Below are positions 26,431 to 34,494 of a stretch of 64,000 nucleotides of DNA, in pieces. Within the stretch, counting starts at the first letter, position 1, and every line of letters starts with the position of its first letter. The notes beneath the pieces are model-generated. The model did not search any database and was not told the DNA's origin. It saw nothing but the letters and a program-made list of their open reading frames with translations. Origin of the DNA: Mesorhizobium sp. GTDB lineage: Bacteria > Pseudomonadota > Alphaproteobacteria > Rhizobiales > Rhizobiaceae. The stretch covers positions 186,001 to 250,000 of the forward strand of contig SAKE01000001.1 in NCBI GenBank assembly GCA_004017275.1. Reading direction: 5' to 3'. The translations under genes and the position numbers were made by a program.

Positions 26431-27390
26431 CTATTTCGCAACCGCGTTGAGCTCATCGAGCGCCAATATGTCACTGGCGGCTGGAAGCTTCTTGATCTTG
26501 TCGGGGGTGGTCGCCTGCATGATCTCGCCGATCTCCTGAATGGTCGCCTGGAAATCGCCTTTGAGAATTTCCTTGTTCTCGGCCACGTTGTAGAGGCGTA
26601 CCCCCTTGAATGCCGGCTCGAACTCTTTCATCGGGCTGCCGACGGCCTTGGCAATCAGCGCGCCGCCTTCCGCCGGATTGGCCCGGATGAAGTTGATGGC
26701 GTCGTCCCAGGAGCGAATGAGGCCCTGCACGTCTTTCGGATGTGCCTTGATCCATACGGATGAGCCGCTGAGCAGGTCGCTGATCAGCCCGGGCTTTTTC
26801 GCGGCCGTGAAAATCACCTTGTAGTTGCTATCCTGGGTGAGCGCGGTGGAGATGTAGGGCTCATAGGTGACCGCCGCGTCGACGTGCCCGGCGATCAAGG
26901 CCAACCCCGCCTCCGAGGCGCCCATCGGCACATGCTCGATATCGGCGATGGTCATGCCATTTTGTTTGAGCGCATAGTTGATCAGAAGGTCGCTGGTCGA
27001 GCCACTTTCGAAAGCCACCTTCTTGCCCTTCAGGTCGGTGATCGAGCCGATGCCCTTTGCGGCCAGGACTGCATCCGCCTCGAAGGACACGTCCATCACC
27101 AGGAAGCCTTTCTGATCGACGCCCCGGTTAAAGTTGGAGATCATCCCATTGGTGGCGCCGGCGATGACGTCAAGATTGTCGCTGGCAAGCGCGGCTGTCA
27201 TGTCTTGGTCCCAGTTGAACGTGGTCAATGCCACGTCGACACCATTCTTCTCGAAGAAGCCCTTCTCCTTGGCGACCCAAAGCGGGCCGTAACCCAACCA
27301 GGGCTGCAGTCCGAGCTTGACCGTATCGGCGCAGGCGGCGGTAGCGGTCGCCGCCACCAAGGCTATTGCAAGCACCAGTCTCTTTAGCAT
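26431..27390 (-). CDS. ABC transporter substrate-binding protein, SsuA/TauA/NrtA-like
   Basis: 319-aa periplasmic binding protein. The signal peptide LKRLVLAIALVAATATAACA ends near residue 21, and the mature part starts DTVKLGLQPWLGYGPLWVAK, typical of the nitrate/sulfonate/taurine/thiamine-precursor group. The ATG at 27390 has AGGAGA upstream and overlaps the end of the amidohydrolase gene by seven bases. Its ligand is unknown; I infer the island product or a degradation product. Confidence 0.9.
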   Translation of the reverse strand: MLKRLVLAIALVAATATAACADTVKLGLQPWLGYGPLWVAKEKGFFEKNGVDVALTTFNWDQDMTAALASDNLDVIAGATNGMISNFNRGVDQKGFLVMDVSFEADAVLAAKGIGSITDLKGKKVAFESGSTSDLLINYALKQNGMTIADIEHVPMGASEAGLALIAGHVDAAVTYEPYISTALTQDSNYKVIFTAAKKPGLISDLLSGSSVWIKAHPKDVQGLIRSWDDAINFIRANPAEGGALIAKAVGSPMKEFEPAFKGVRLYNVAENKEILKGDFQATIQEIGEIMQATTPDKIKKLPAASDILALDELNAVAK

Positions 27391-29483
27391 TGCGGTTCTC
27401 CTCTTGAGGTTGATTTTCCCGGTTCCGGAGTTGATTTCTCCTTGTGTGGAGCCGAGAGGCGATTGAGCAGATTGAGCGTAATTCTTCCCACGTCGTTCAT
27501 GCGGCCGCCGGCCGGCAGCGCGCCGCACCAGGCGACCGAACTTGCCGAGAAGATGAGACCGCCCGCGGCGAGATTGCGTAAGGTCATTTCCGCGCAGCGA
27601 CGGCTGGTGCGTTCAGGATCTCCGCCCTCATACCAGCGTGCTGGATCCTGAAAAAAGCCGCCGGGGAAATCCATCGCGCGCGCGATGATGATGGTGTCCG
27701 GTGAGGTGCCGAGGGCTGGACTTGTGGCATCCACTTCGTAGCCGGCAGCCGCACCCAGCACGATGCCATCCGATCCGAAGGTCGAATTTTCAACACCCTC
27801 GAACAGCCAGGCGCATCCTGCCTGGTAGCTTTCGTCCGTGCGCGTGAAAGGACGCGCGCCGTCGAAGCCCATCAGCGAGATTGCGCCACCGATCAGCGAG
27901 AATTCACCACGGCCGCGGGACCGGAGATGGCCTCCGGGCTCGTTGGTGATTGAAAGCGACTGTTCCGCGATCGGACCGTCCCATGTGCGCCCGGCCTCCA
28001 GCGGTGAGCGGCGCAGTTCCATCAGATCGTCCTTGAAGGCGACGACGCCAGCAAAGCCATTGCCACCAAGATAGGCGATGCTGCCGCCTTCGGTGACGAA
28101 CCGCCGCAGCGCCTGTTCCATCTCGATCGACATATATTCGGGATGACTGCCGGTCACGACCGCGCGATAGCCATGCAGTCCGTCGATGCCGCGTTCATGC
28201 AAATCATGATCCGTGACGACGTCGAACGCGATACCATTTTCATGGCAGAATCTGAGGAAGTGCAGATCGACTGGAAGGTTATGCGGACAGCCGCAGAGGG
28301 GATAGTCGTAGTCGTCCCGGACGGTAACCTTTGGCTTCTTGTAAGAGCAGATCGACACGCCGCTAAGATCGGAATGGTAGTCGTACAGCGACTTCAGATT
28401 GTTGGCGATCGCGAAGCGATGTCCGCGATCGTCGCATTTCCATTCGTAGAGATGGTCAGGAAGATACTCGTCGGCATAGGCAAGATAGGTAGCAGTCGGG
28501 ACGAGATACAACAGCGGCGATGAAGCCTGCGAAGAGCTGACGAAGAATACTACGCGCTCATGGCCGCCGTCCCATTCTACTTGGAACGCGTAGACGCCTG
28601 GGCGCGCGTTTTCAGGGACCGTCACGCGATGCGAGACAGGCCACTGGAGCGCACCGACATCGTCATCATGGCAATGGATGGCATCGTAATGCGCCGGCAC
28701 CAGCCGAGGATCGAAGCTCGATCCATCCCAGCGCTGCGATGTCATGCAGAAAGCCGGCTGATTGACCACATCGAGGCGCAGCGGATCTGTCCCGTCCGAC
28801 CACAGGATCGGCTCCGTCGGCAACAAGGTCGGGAAGTTCCAGGCGACGGTCCCTTGCGGTGTGTCCAGCCGGATGGCCGCGAATTTCGCATTGAGCGTCG
28901 GCTCGTTTCGCGACGCGCGTGCGCCGAGATGAATGCTCGCCCCTTGCAAAGGCCAGATATGGTTTGCGAAACACCAGTCGAGCTCGCATGGCGCGAGGAG
29001 GTCGTGGGATTTGATGCTCAAGGACAATGCCTCGCCTTGCCGGTCAAGCCCGACAGTCAGCCAGGTACCGGTCGGCGCATGGCCTTGGGCAAGCAGAACC
29101 TTGTCGGCGATTTCCAGGACAAACGCGCCGTCGCGCAGGCATAGTCTGAGCGCGCCCGCTTCCAGGATTGTGCGCGCGCCCGAATTGCGGGTGAGGAACA
29201 GTTCGAAACGAATAGCGTGGACAGATCGCGCCTTGGCGAGTTCGTCGGCCGGCACGCGCAGGAACGAGCCCTGATCGAACTGCTGATGCTCGACTGTTTC
29301 CCCTGTCGCTTCGATCGGCCAAGCCGGAAACTCGGTAATCGGCCTATCGAGCCGGCAAATCCGCGTGTTCTTTATCGGCCGATCGCAAGACAAACTGAGG
29401 TTGACCTGCTGGCCCGCCTTGGCACTCCAGGGGACAGTGTAGCCAACCGCGTTTACCGCGCCATGGTTCACTGCGCGTTTCAT
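27384..29483 (-). CDS. N,N-dimethylformamidase large-subunit-like amidohydrolase
   Basis: 699-aa protein resembling the iron-dependent N,N-dimethylformamidase beta subunit. The N-terminal ~230 residues look like a beta-sandwich (concanavalin-like). The C-terminal catalytic part contains VVTGSHPEYMSIEMEQALRR at about residue 440, where the His-x-Glu matches the His519/Glu521 metal ligands I recall for the Paracoccus enzyme. GGSIAYLGGNGF and a C-terminal SASSVAWCGALP follow. Hydrolysis of a substituted amide is the likely reaction. No small (alpha) subunit is seen beside it. First gene of the importer/LuxR operon, under promoter site 4. Confidence 0.8.
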   Translation of the reverse strand: MKRAVNHGAVNAVGYTVPWSAKAGQQVNLSLSCDRPIKNTRICRLDRPITEFPAWPIEATGETVEHQQFDQGSFLRVPADELAKARSVHAIRFELFLTRNSGARTILEAGALRLCLRDGAFVLEIADKVLLAQGHAPTGTWLTVGLDRQGEALSLSIKSHDLLAPCELDWCFANHIWPLQGASIHLGARASRNEPTLNAKFAAIRLDTPQGTVAWNFPTLLPTEPILWSDGTDPLRLDVVNQPAFCMTSQRWDGSSFDPRLVPAHYDAIHCHDDDVGALQWPVSHRVTVPENARPGVYAFQVEWDGGHERVVFFVSSSQASSPLLYLVPTATYLAYADEYLPDHLYEWKCDDRGHRFAIANNLKSLYDYHSDLSGVSICSYKKPKVTVRDDYDYPLCGCPHNLPVDLHFLRFCHENGIAFDVVTDHDLHERGIDGLHGYRAVVTGSHPEYMSIEMEQALRRFVTEGGSIAYLGGNGFAGVVAFKDDLMELRRSPLEAGRTWDGPIAEQSLSITNEPGGHLRSRGRGEFSLIGGAISLMGFDGARPFTRTDESYQAGCAWLFEGVENSTFGSDGIVLGAAAGYEVDATSPALGTSPDTIIIARAMDFPGGFFQDPARWYEGGDPERTSRRCAEMTLRNLAAGGLIFSASSVAWCGALPAGGRMNDVGRITLNLLNRLSAPHKEKSTPEPGKSTSRGEPQC

Positions 29484-29983
29484 TGTCCGCTCCCGATGAA
29501 TCTATGCGCGATAGAGCGACCCACGTAGAATCGATCTGACGTTGGCCAAATGCCCTTCATACCCCTCGCTCTCCTGAGGACTACTTTCGAACAGAGGATT
29601 GCCGGGGTACATACCCCCTTTGGGGTAGGTTCTGTTGCAGTAGCATGTTGTAAACAGACTGTCTCGCAATGCGAAAATACCGGGCGAGGCCCCAGAGGAA
29701 TCATACAGCCGCGAGGTCTACGGAAGCTGCCGTTTCAAAAAATATCGGTCGGGCGAGATTTGATCTTCATGCTCGTACGGCAAATCGAGGTGCTCAATGA
29801 CCGGTCTAGATTCATCGAGGGTAACGGGATGGCTTCCTAAGACGCCAACTGGCTTCGGACCGCTCGGTCGATCGCTCTGGAGGGGTACGGCACGTCATTT
29901 CTCACGGCAGACTTTGGTTCGTCTACAATGAGGGAGAGTTCCTGCATTTCAACATCTATGCACGTCCCGCCGCAAGGAGACGA
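29484..29983. other. divergent intergenic region
   Basis: 500 bases between the amidohydrolase gene (minus) and the racemase gene (plus). It contains site 4. The part from 29640 to 29980 shows no gene; a lone GGGGTA occurs at 29882-29887. AAGGAGA at about 29974-29980 is the ribosome site of the racemase gene. Confidence 0.6.
29487..29630 (-). promoter_or_regulatory. four-half-site promoter module (site 4) of the amidohydrolase/ABC/LuxR operon
   Basis: On the minus strand TACCCC-N4-GGGGTA-N2-TACCCC spans plus 29627-29604, then 38 bases, then GGGGTA at plus 29565-29560. The proximal edge lies 76 bases before the ATG at 29483. The whole 144-base segment is duplicated at 8831-8975. The arrangement equals site 3 in front of the biosynthetic operon, which implies one regulator for both operons. 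Confidence 0.7.
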
Positions 29984-30892
29984 ATGCTATTCCGGGATCC
30001 TGCTTTGGAGCGGGAAAAGCGTTCAGCCTGCAGCGAAATGATGAACGGTTTTACGCTTCACAAGTTTGACGCCGGAGGCAATCCAACGGTGCTCGTCGAC
30101 AATGTATCGGGCGGGATTCATGGGGGCAATTATCCCGAGGTAGCAAGAAACATCCTGAACAACAAAGGACTGGGCGGGGTCGATCAGGTTGGCTTCATCG
30201 AAAAGCCGCAGCGAGAAGGGCCGGATGGCCGGATGGTGATGATGGGTGGCGAACTATGTATCAATGCCCTGCGTTGCTACGGAGGCTTCCTCGCCTCGCA
30301 AAGACAACTCACGGCTGGCAATTTCTCTATTGAAACAAGCGGTGTTGATACCCCAATCCTGGTAACTGTCCGGAGCGAAGAAGGCATAACAATATCGAAG
30401 GTTCAGCTGGATTGCGTACCTGTCGTGTCGATTGCAGATGATGTTTATACCGTCGATCTGCCGGGTATCCGGCATCACATAGTCTTCACCCCCAAACCGT
30501 TATCAAAAGTTGAACTCAGGCGACGGCTCGCAAACATGGCGTGTCATCATCATCTCGAATTTGAAGCAATCGGGATGATTGCGATATCGCCTTTCAACGG
30601 GTCGTTCCTGATTTCGCCACTAGTCCACGTGCTCGCGACCCGCACGAGCATCATGGAAACTTCGTGTGGTTCTGGATCTCTGGCTGCATATCTCGTCCTA
30701 GCCAACTCTGTCGGCATGACGCAGACCAAGCTTTGGCAACCGAGCGGCGAATGCCTCGAAGTTGAGGAGGTCGGACGCCATACATATTCCGTCGAAGGCT
30801 CTGTTTTCCCAATCTTCACAGGGTCCTTCCTGTTCGAAGGTTCTACGGGGTATTCCGGACTCGTCATCGACGGCTCGGCAAAATTCGTTTAG
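29984..30892 (+). CDS. CntK/DapF-like amino-acid racemase
   Basis: 302-aa cofactor-independent racemase/epimerase of the diaminopimelate-epimerase fold. It looks closest to CntK, the histidine racemase of staphylopine synthesis. HKFDAGGNPTVLVDN and DQVGFIEKPQ match CntK regions. The two catalytic Cys are in MMGGELCINALRC (~residue 92) and METSCGSGSLAAYLVLA (~227), followed by QPSGECLEV. The ATG at 29984 has AAGGAGA; an internal ATG at 30038 would remove an 18-residue extension. No cntL- or cntM-like gene is nearby, so an opine-type metallophore is not implied. It might epimerise an amino acid of the island product. Confidence 0.82.
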   Translation: MLFRDPALEREKRSACSEMMNGFTLHKFDAGGNPTVLVDNVSGGIHGGNYPEVARNILNNKGLGGVDQVGFIEKPQREGPDGRMVMMGGELCINALRCYGGFLASQRQLTAGNFSIETSGVDTPILVTVRSEEGITISKVQLDCVPVVSIADDVYTVDLPGIRHHIVFTPKPLSKVELRRRLANMACHHHLEFEAIGMIAISPFNGSFLISPLVHVLATRTSIMETSCGSGSLAAYLVLANSVGMTQTKLWQPSGECLEVEEVGRHTYSVEGSVFPIFTGSFLFEGSTGYSGLVIDGSAKFV

Positions 30893-30956
30893 GCCGTTCG
30901 CAACGCGAGCAGCACTTCGTTGGAGCAAATATCCGTTTTCTGATTGGATTCGTTTG

Positions 30957-31195
30957 ATGACGGTACTTTGCAGACGGAGATCGAACGGGGCGCCGTCCGC
31001 ATCCACGTGCTTCATTCGCCGAATGATGCCGATAGCTCGCGAAACCAGAAAATATTTTTTGCGATGATTTTCCCTTTAAAATCAAAAGTGTAACTTTTTG
31101 ACGGACCCATCGTCGGAATCTGTTTGGCCGCAGAAAAAATTTCGGAGGAATTTCAATACGCTATGGGCGATTTGAACAATCGAGCGGGAGTGACG
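30957..31195 (+). repeat. dispersed repeat, copy B
   Basis: Starts TGACGGTACTTT; after 50 bases comes CGAATGATGCCGATAGC then GCGAAACC, a block TTTTCCCTTTAAAATCAAAA, then CTTTTTGACG, and the right end is ACAATCGAGCGGGAGTGA. Copy C at 33689 has the same blocks in the same order. The two copies are direct repeats that bracket the toxin-antitoxin pair and the JetD relic. Confidence 0.6.
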
Positions 31196-31496
31196 GGTAC
31201 AATCGGCGCCGATAGCGTAACTATGACGGCGATCTCCGCCGTCGAATGATTGTTCTCGTATCCGCATCTCACTTCCCGCCGAGCCGGCGTTCTCCATATC
31301 CAATCTGGCAAGTCCGATCTGCGTCCAGGTAATGGATGGAGTAAAGCCCTTTTAAACGGGGCGAGACCTGTATCGTAGAACGGCGTGCATGAAGGCGGGT
31401 CTGTTGCGCGCCATATGACAGTTTGAAGTTGGCGGTGCCGAAGTGCCTTTAGCTCGCGCTCCCACCAGATCTCATGGCCACGGATGCGGGCAGGCG

Positions 31497-31548
31497 TCTT
31501 TACGATGCCGGGTTGCGAGACTATATTGTTCTTTGCAAGGAGAACAAT
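31497..31548 (+). promoter_or_regulatory. toxin-antitoxin promoter and inverted repeat over the ribosome site
   Basis: TTTACG (31499 region) and TATATT (31522-31527) are spaced by 17 bases. ATTGTTCT (31525-31532) and AGAACAAT (31541-31548) form a perfect 8-bp inverted repeat around TTGCAAGG, which carries the Shine-Dalgarno sequence of the antitoxin gene. It could be an autoregulatory operator or an RNA hairpin that hides the ribosome site. Confidence 0.5.
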
Positions 31549-31549
31549 T

Positions 31550-32194
31550 ATGGGCACGCATGCTCGCATTTACACCCCCGCAGAGGCAGCCGCCGTGAGC
31601 GGGATTGGCATCAAAGCGGTTCACAACGCGATCGACAAACGCATTGTCGATACTGTGACAGGCGCTGTCCGACGCGCCGGCGGGACCGTCCGACGGGCGC
31701 TGACCGGTGACGATTTGCTGCGACTCAAGCTCTGGTATGGCGTGGGCGCGACACTCCCGGCTGATCGCCGCCGCCGGCTGTTCGAGGAAATCAAAGCTGC
31801 CCCGACTGCCAAGACAGTGAGGGCTGATGACTTGCTGATAATCGATGTTGCCGAAGCGCGCAAACAGCTGAAGGCCCGCATCGTCGATCTCGACGAAGCG
31901 GAGACTGCAATCGGTCGCGTTAAGGGAGTTATGGGCGGGGAGCCGGTCTTCAAAGGAACCCGCATTCCTGTGCGGATGATCACGACGATGCTGGCGCAAG
32001 GCACGGGCGAAGCGGAGGTTCTCGAGGGATATCCCAAGCTAACGTCTCGGATGATCGAGCTTGCTAGAATCTGGGGTGCTGCTCACCCGACGCGCGGGCG
32101 ACCCAAGAAGCTTTCTGAGAGGGGCGTGAAAATAAAGTCGTCGAAGCGCATGGTCTTGAAAGGCGACCCCAGCCAGTCGGGTAGACGCGTGTGA
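31550..32194 (+). CDS. DUF433 family antitoxin-like protein
   Basis: 214-aa protein. The N-terminal part has a helix-turn-helix (IYTPAEAAAVSGIGIKAVHN) suited to DNA binding. The C-terminal DUF433 domain (PF04255) is clear: MGGEPVFKGTRIPVRMITTM and ELARIWGAAHP. DUF433 proteins are the usual partners of DUF5615 PIN-like toxins, and the gene for one follows after four bases. The ATG at 31550 has AAGGAG; the open frame runs 22 codons further upstream, across the promoter, so that longer start is rejected. Confidence 0.85.
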   Translation: MGTHARIYTPAEAAAVSGIGIKAVHNAIDKRIVDTVTGAVRRAGGTVRRALTGDDLLRLKLWYGVGATLPADRRRRLFEEIKAAPTAKTVRADDLLIIDVAEARKQLKARIVDLDEAETAIGRVKGVMGGEPVFKGTRIPVRMITTMLAQGTGEAEVLEGYPKLTSRMIELARIWGAAHPTRGRPKKLSERGVKIKSSKRMVLKGDPSQSGRRV

Positions 32195-32198
32195 CCGC

Positions 32199-32591
32199 GT
32201 GAGATTTCTTATTGATGAGTGCTTGCACACGTCCCTCGTTGCGGTAGCGCAGGGACGCGGACATGAAGCAAGCCACGTCAACTGGATCGGGCTGAGCGGC
32301 GAAACGGACTGGGGCCTGATGCCGCGCATTATCGAAGGGGATTTCACCTTTGTTACAAACAATGCCAAGGACTTCAGAAAACTTTATGCCAGAGAACCGG
32401 TTCACGCCGGGCTGATCATCGTTGTCCCTCAGGTTGCCCCCGACAAACAGAGGGAGCTCTTGGATAGTCTTCTCGGAGACCTTGGACCGGAAGAGTTTCT
32501 CATAAATGAGATTATTGAAATAGAGATCGAGGACGGCATCGCCGTCGTCACGCGATACGATCTGCCTCTGCCTGGGATGGGGGCCGGTTAG
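32199..32591 (+). CDS. DUF5615 PIN-like toxin
   Basis: 130-aa protein with the Mut7-C/PIN-like fold of DUF5615 (PF18480). FLIDECLHTSLVAVA supplies the first acidic residues, WGLMPRIIEGDFTFVTNNAKDF the second cluster. These are predicted RNases of type II toxin-antitoxin pairs. Starts with GTG, four bases after the DUF433 gene, as expected for such a pair. Ends in an acidic tail. Confidence 0.82.
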   Translation: MRFLIDECLHTSLVAVAQGRGHEASHVNWIGLSGETDWGLMPRIIEGDFTFVTNNAKDFRKLYAREPVHAGLIIVVPQVAPDKQRELLDSLLGDLGPEEFLINEIIEIEIEDGIAVVTRYDLPLPGMGAG

Positions 32592-32641
32592 AGATCGCGC
32601 TTATCGCGCTAAAAAAGCGTCCTTCCCCGAAGAAGGCAGTC

Positions 32642-33535
32642 TCATCGATCATCGAGATCTTGCAACAACGAGGCGGCAAGGGCCTCTTCGGCTATGGCCA
32701 CGCGATGCTCACGCATCGCAAGCGTCAGGGCTCCGTCCCATGATGCTTCGGCCACCTTTCCTTCAAGCGGGTGTGCTAGGCTCGGTGCCGTCCGCACGGC
32801 GGCAATATAGTCGACGGTGCCAAAGCGCCATGGCTCCGCCCGATGTTCTCGCATAACTTGGTTGCCGATCCGCAATCCGGGCCAGTCGAAATCGCCGTGA
32901 TAGCGGAGCCGCGCGCCCCCCAGTGCGAGTTGAGCCAGAAGGCATCGTTGCGCGGCGGCTGGCATCCCATCGGTACAGACTAGCGGGGCGCAGTCAGCTC
33001 CCCATCGGTCTGCCGCGATGGCGAGCAGATTGGGATTTTCGTACACGTACACGTCGCGGCCCGCTACATCCCACCGGGGCGGTGAGCGCAGCAACGATCG
33101 CAGCGATGCAAAGGCCGGTTCTCCCGCAGGCCAACGATGGCTTTCGGTTCGGTTTGTCGGTAGGTTCAGGAAGAGGGCGGGGCGGGCTAACTCGTTGACC
33201 AGGACGCCTGCCCTGGCCCATGTGTCGCGTATCCGCTCGCCGTCGGCGACCGGTCCCGGAACGTTGTCTCCCGATTTCGGCACCGTCTCCTCGTCCTCGC
33301 CGGCGATAGAGGCTGCGGCGTCAGGGGCGGATTGGCGCCAGACCGCCAGCACGAGTGCCGCAGCCCCGCGACCGTTGTCAAGCGCATGGGCGTCGCCCAG
33401 CACGTCCGCGGCGAGTTGCGCACGCGTCATGCCTTTTCCTGGTAGGTGCCGCAGCACCTCCCCGGCACGGTAGAATGCGGCCTTTTCGGCGCTCACGTGA
33501 CGAAATAGAATCGCCGGATCGTTCGCAATATGCAT
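32642..33535 (-). pseudogene. truncated JetD-like protein (TIGR02679: DUF3323/DUF2399), Wadjet type III relic
   Basis: About 297 aa remain. The C-terminal DUF2399 Toprim-like domain is well preserved: YVYENPNLLAIAADRWG, PLVCTDGMPAAAQRCLLAQL, then YHGDFDWPGLRIGNQVM and PWRFGTVDYIAA. Upstream LPGKGMTRAQLAADVLGD and AHALDNGRGAAALVLAVW match the middle of the TIGR02679 family. The N-terminal ~100-150 residues are missing; beyond 33535 the frame is open but unlike the family and runs into repeat copy C. In complete Wadjet type III systems this protein is the DNA-cleaving subunit beside the SMC-like JetABC. None of those partners is here, so the relic is presumably inactive. Confidence 0.75.
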
Positions 33536-33688
33536 GGGCAATCGTCGTCTCCCCAAACCCACTTTGAATGTTTTCGCTTTGTTCTCGCGCCCCGTCAAGA
33601 CGGCGTGTTGTTCGTTGAGCACATGCCTCCCTGCGTTGTGGTGTTGGTGCCCGATGACGCAATCGGCGAAAATACTCGCAAGAGAGGT

Positions 33689-33930
33689 GACGGTACTTTT
33701 TTCATTCTGGCGGCGAGGTGCACGCTGGTTCGAAAAAAAGTCGAAAAGGGGCGATTGATCCCGATTGATGCTGAAACCACGAAAAAAAATGCTTTGAAGA
33801 TTTTCCTTTAAAATCAACACCATAAGTTTTTGACGTCCCATTGGCCGGCATTGCGGGTTACGGACAAGAAAAAGACCAGCTAGATCAATGACTTAGCTAG
33901 GCTAAAAACAATCGAGTGGGAATGATTTGG
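33689..33930 (+). repeat. dispersed repeat, copy C
   Basis: Starts TGACGGTACTTT; after 52 bases CGATTGATCCCGATTGATGC then TGAAACC, then TTTTCCTTTAAAATCAACAC and GTTTTTGACG, and ends ACAATCGAGTGGGAATGA. Block order as in copy B. It replaces the missing 5' part of the JetD gene and immediately precedes a recombinase fragment, which suggests it belongs to the end of a mobile element. Confidence 0.6.
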
Positions 33931-33934
33931 GGTC

Positions 33935-34327
33935 GTTCGTGGCCTTGCAGTTCCCGATCTTTCCATTGTTTCGGTTGAATTGTTCGATGCGGCACAAGCA
34001 AGGAAGAAAGCGCGAGCGATTTCCCATCCAGGCCATCAGCGCGGACCACAGCACTTGCTGGCGGGACTCCTTAGGTGCGATGCTTGTGGAGCGGGTATGG
34101 AGGACAAGGATGCCCCATCAAAGCCAGGGATCAAACACCTAGCGCTATGCTATCTCCTCCAGAACTGCGCTGCCGTTACTAACGGCGTTGGCAGCATTCG
34201 CCTTTCCCGGATCGAGACCACGCTTCGTGTCATGTCGTGCGGCAACGATGCGCTCAAGCTTTTTGTACGAGCGCCGAAACGACTCTCGCAGCTCAGCTTA
34301 AATCTGGAGAGCAATAGACAATTCTGA
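33935..34327 (+). pseudogene. serine recombinase C-terminal fragment (zinc ribbon)
   Basis: The frame reads AVPDLSIVSVELFDAAQARK, then HLLAGLLRCDACGAGM, typical of large serine recombinases, where 'RIV.dELF.AaQaRk' leads to the recombinase zinc beta-ribbon. The second Cys pair is damaged (CYLLQNC), and neither the N-terminal catalytic domain nor an upstream start is present. It is a decayed remnant of an integrating element adjoining repeat copy C. Confidence 0.65.
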
Positions 34328-34494
34328 ACGGCAAACTGTGACTTCGACCGCCGTCATATCTGGCTAAGACACCTGCAGGCGACATCGGCCGATGTGCGAC
34401 CACGGCTGCCCAATCTCCAGGCGCTGCGATGATTTTTTTATCATCGACGCGGCGGCGCACGTGAAAATGTCGTGCAAACCGCGCCATTCGAACC
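34328..34494. other. intergenic, no gene seen
   Basis: Short region between the recombinase fragment and the guanidine operon promoter. It holds a small AT hairpin (GATGATTTTTTTATCATC, near 34428-34445) that could end transcription from the left. Nothing else is seen. Confidence 0.4.

Larger units (their letters stand above)
30893..31549. other. AT-rich intergenic region with dispersed-repeat copy B
   Basis: About 650 bases without a supported gene. It holds repeat copy B (30957-31195), low-complexity AT blocks (around 31040-31140), and the toxin-antitoxin promoter near 31497-31526. Weak frames on the minus strand (31153-31500) are not recognised. Confidence 0.5.

Noticed and set aside
29984..30892. 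Staphylopine-type metallophore locus
   Set aside because: Only the CntK-like gene is present; no CntL, CntM or metallophore exporter is seen in the window.
33536..33841. N-terminal extension of the JetD-like frame
   Set aside because: The frame stays open, but the sequence is unlike the family, has runs of Lys and Phe from AT-rich repeat DNA, and overlaps repeat copy C.
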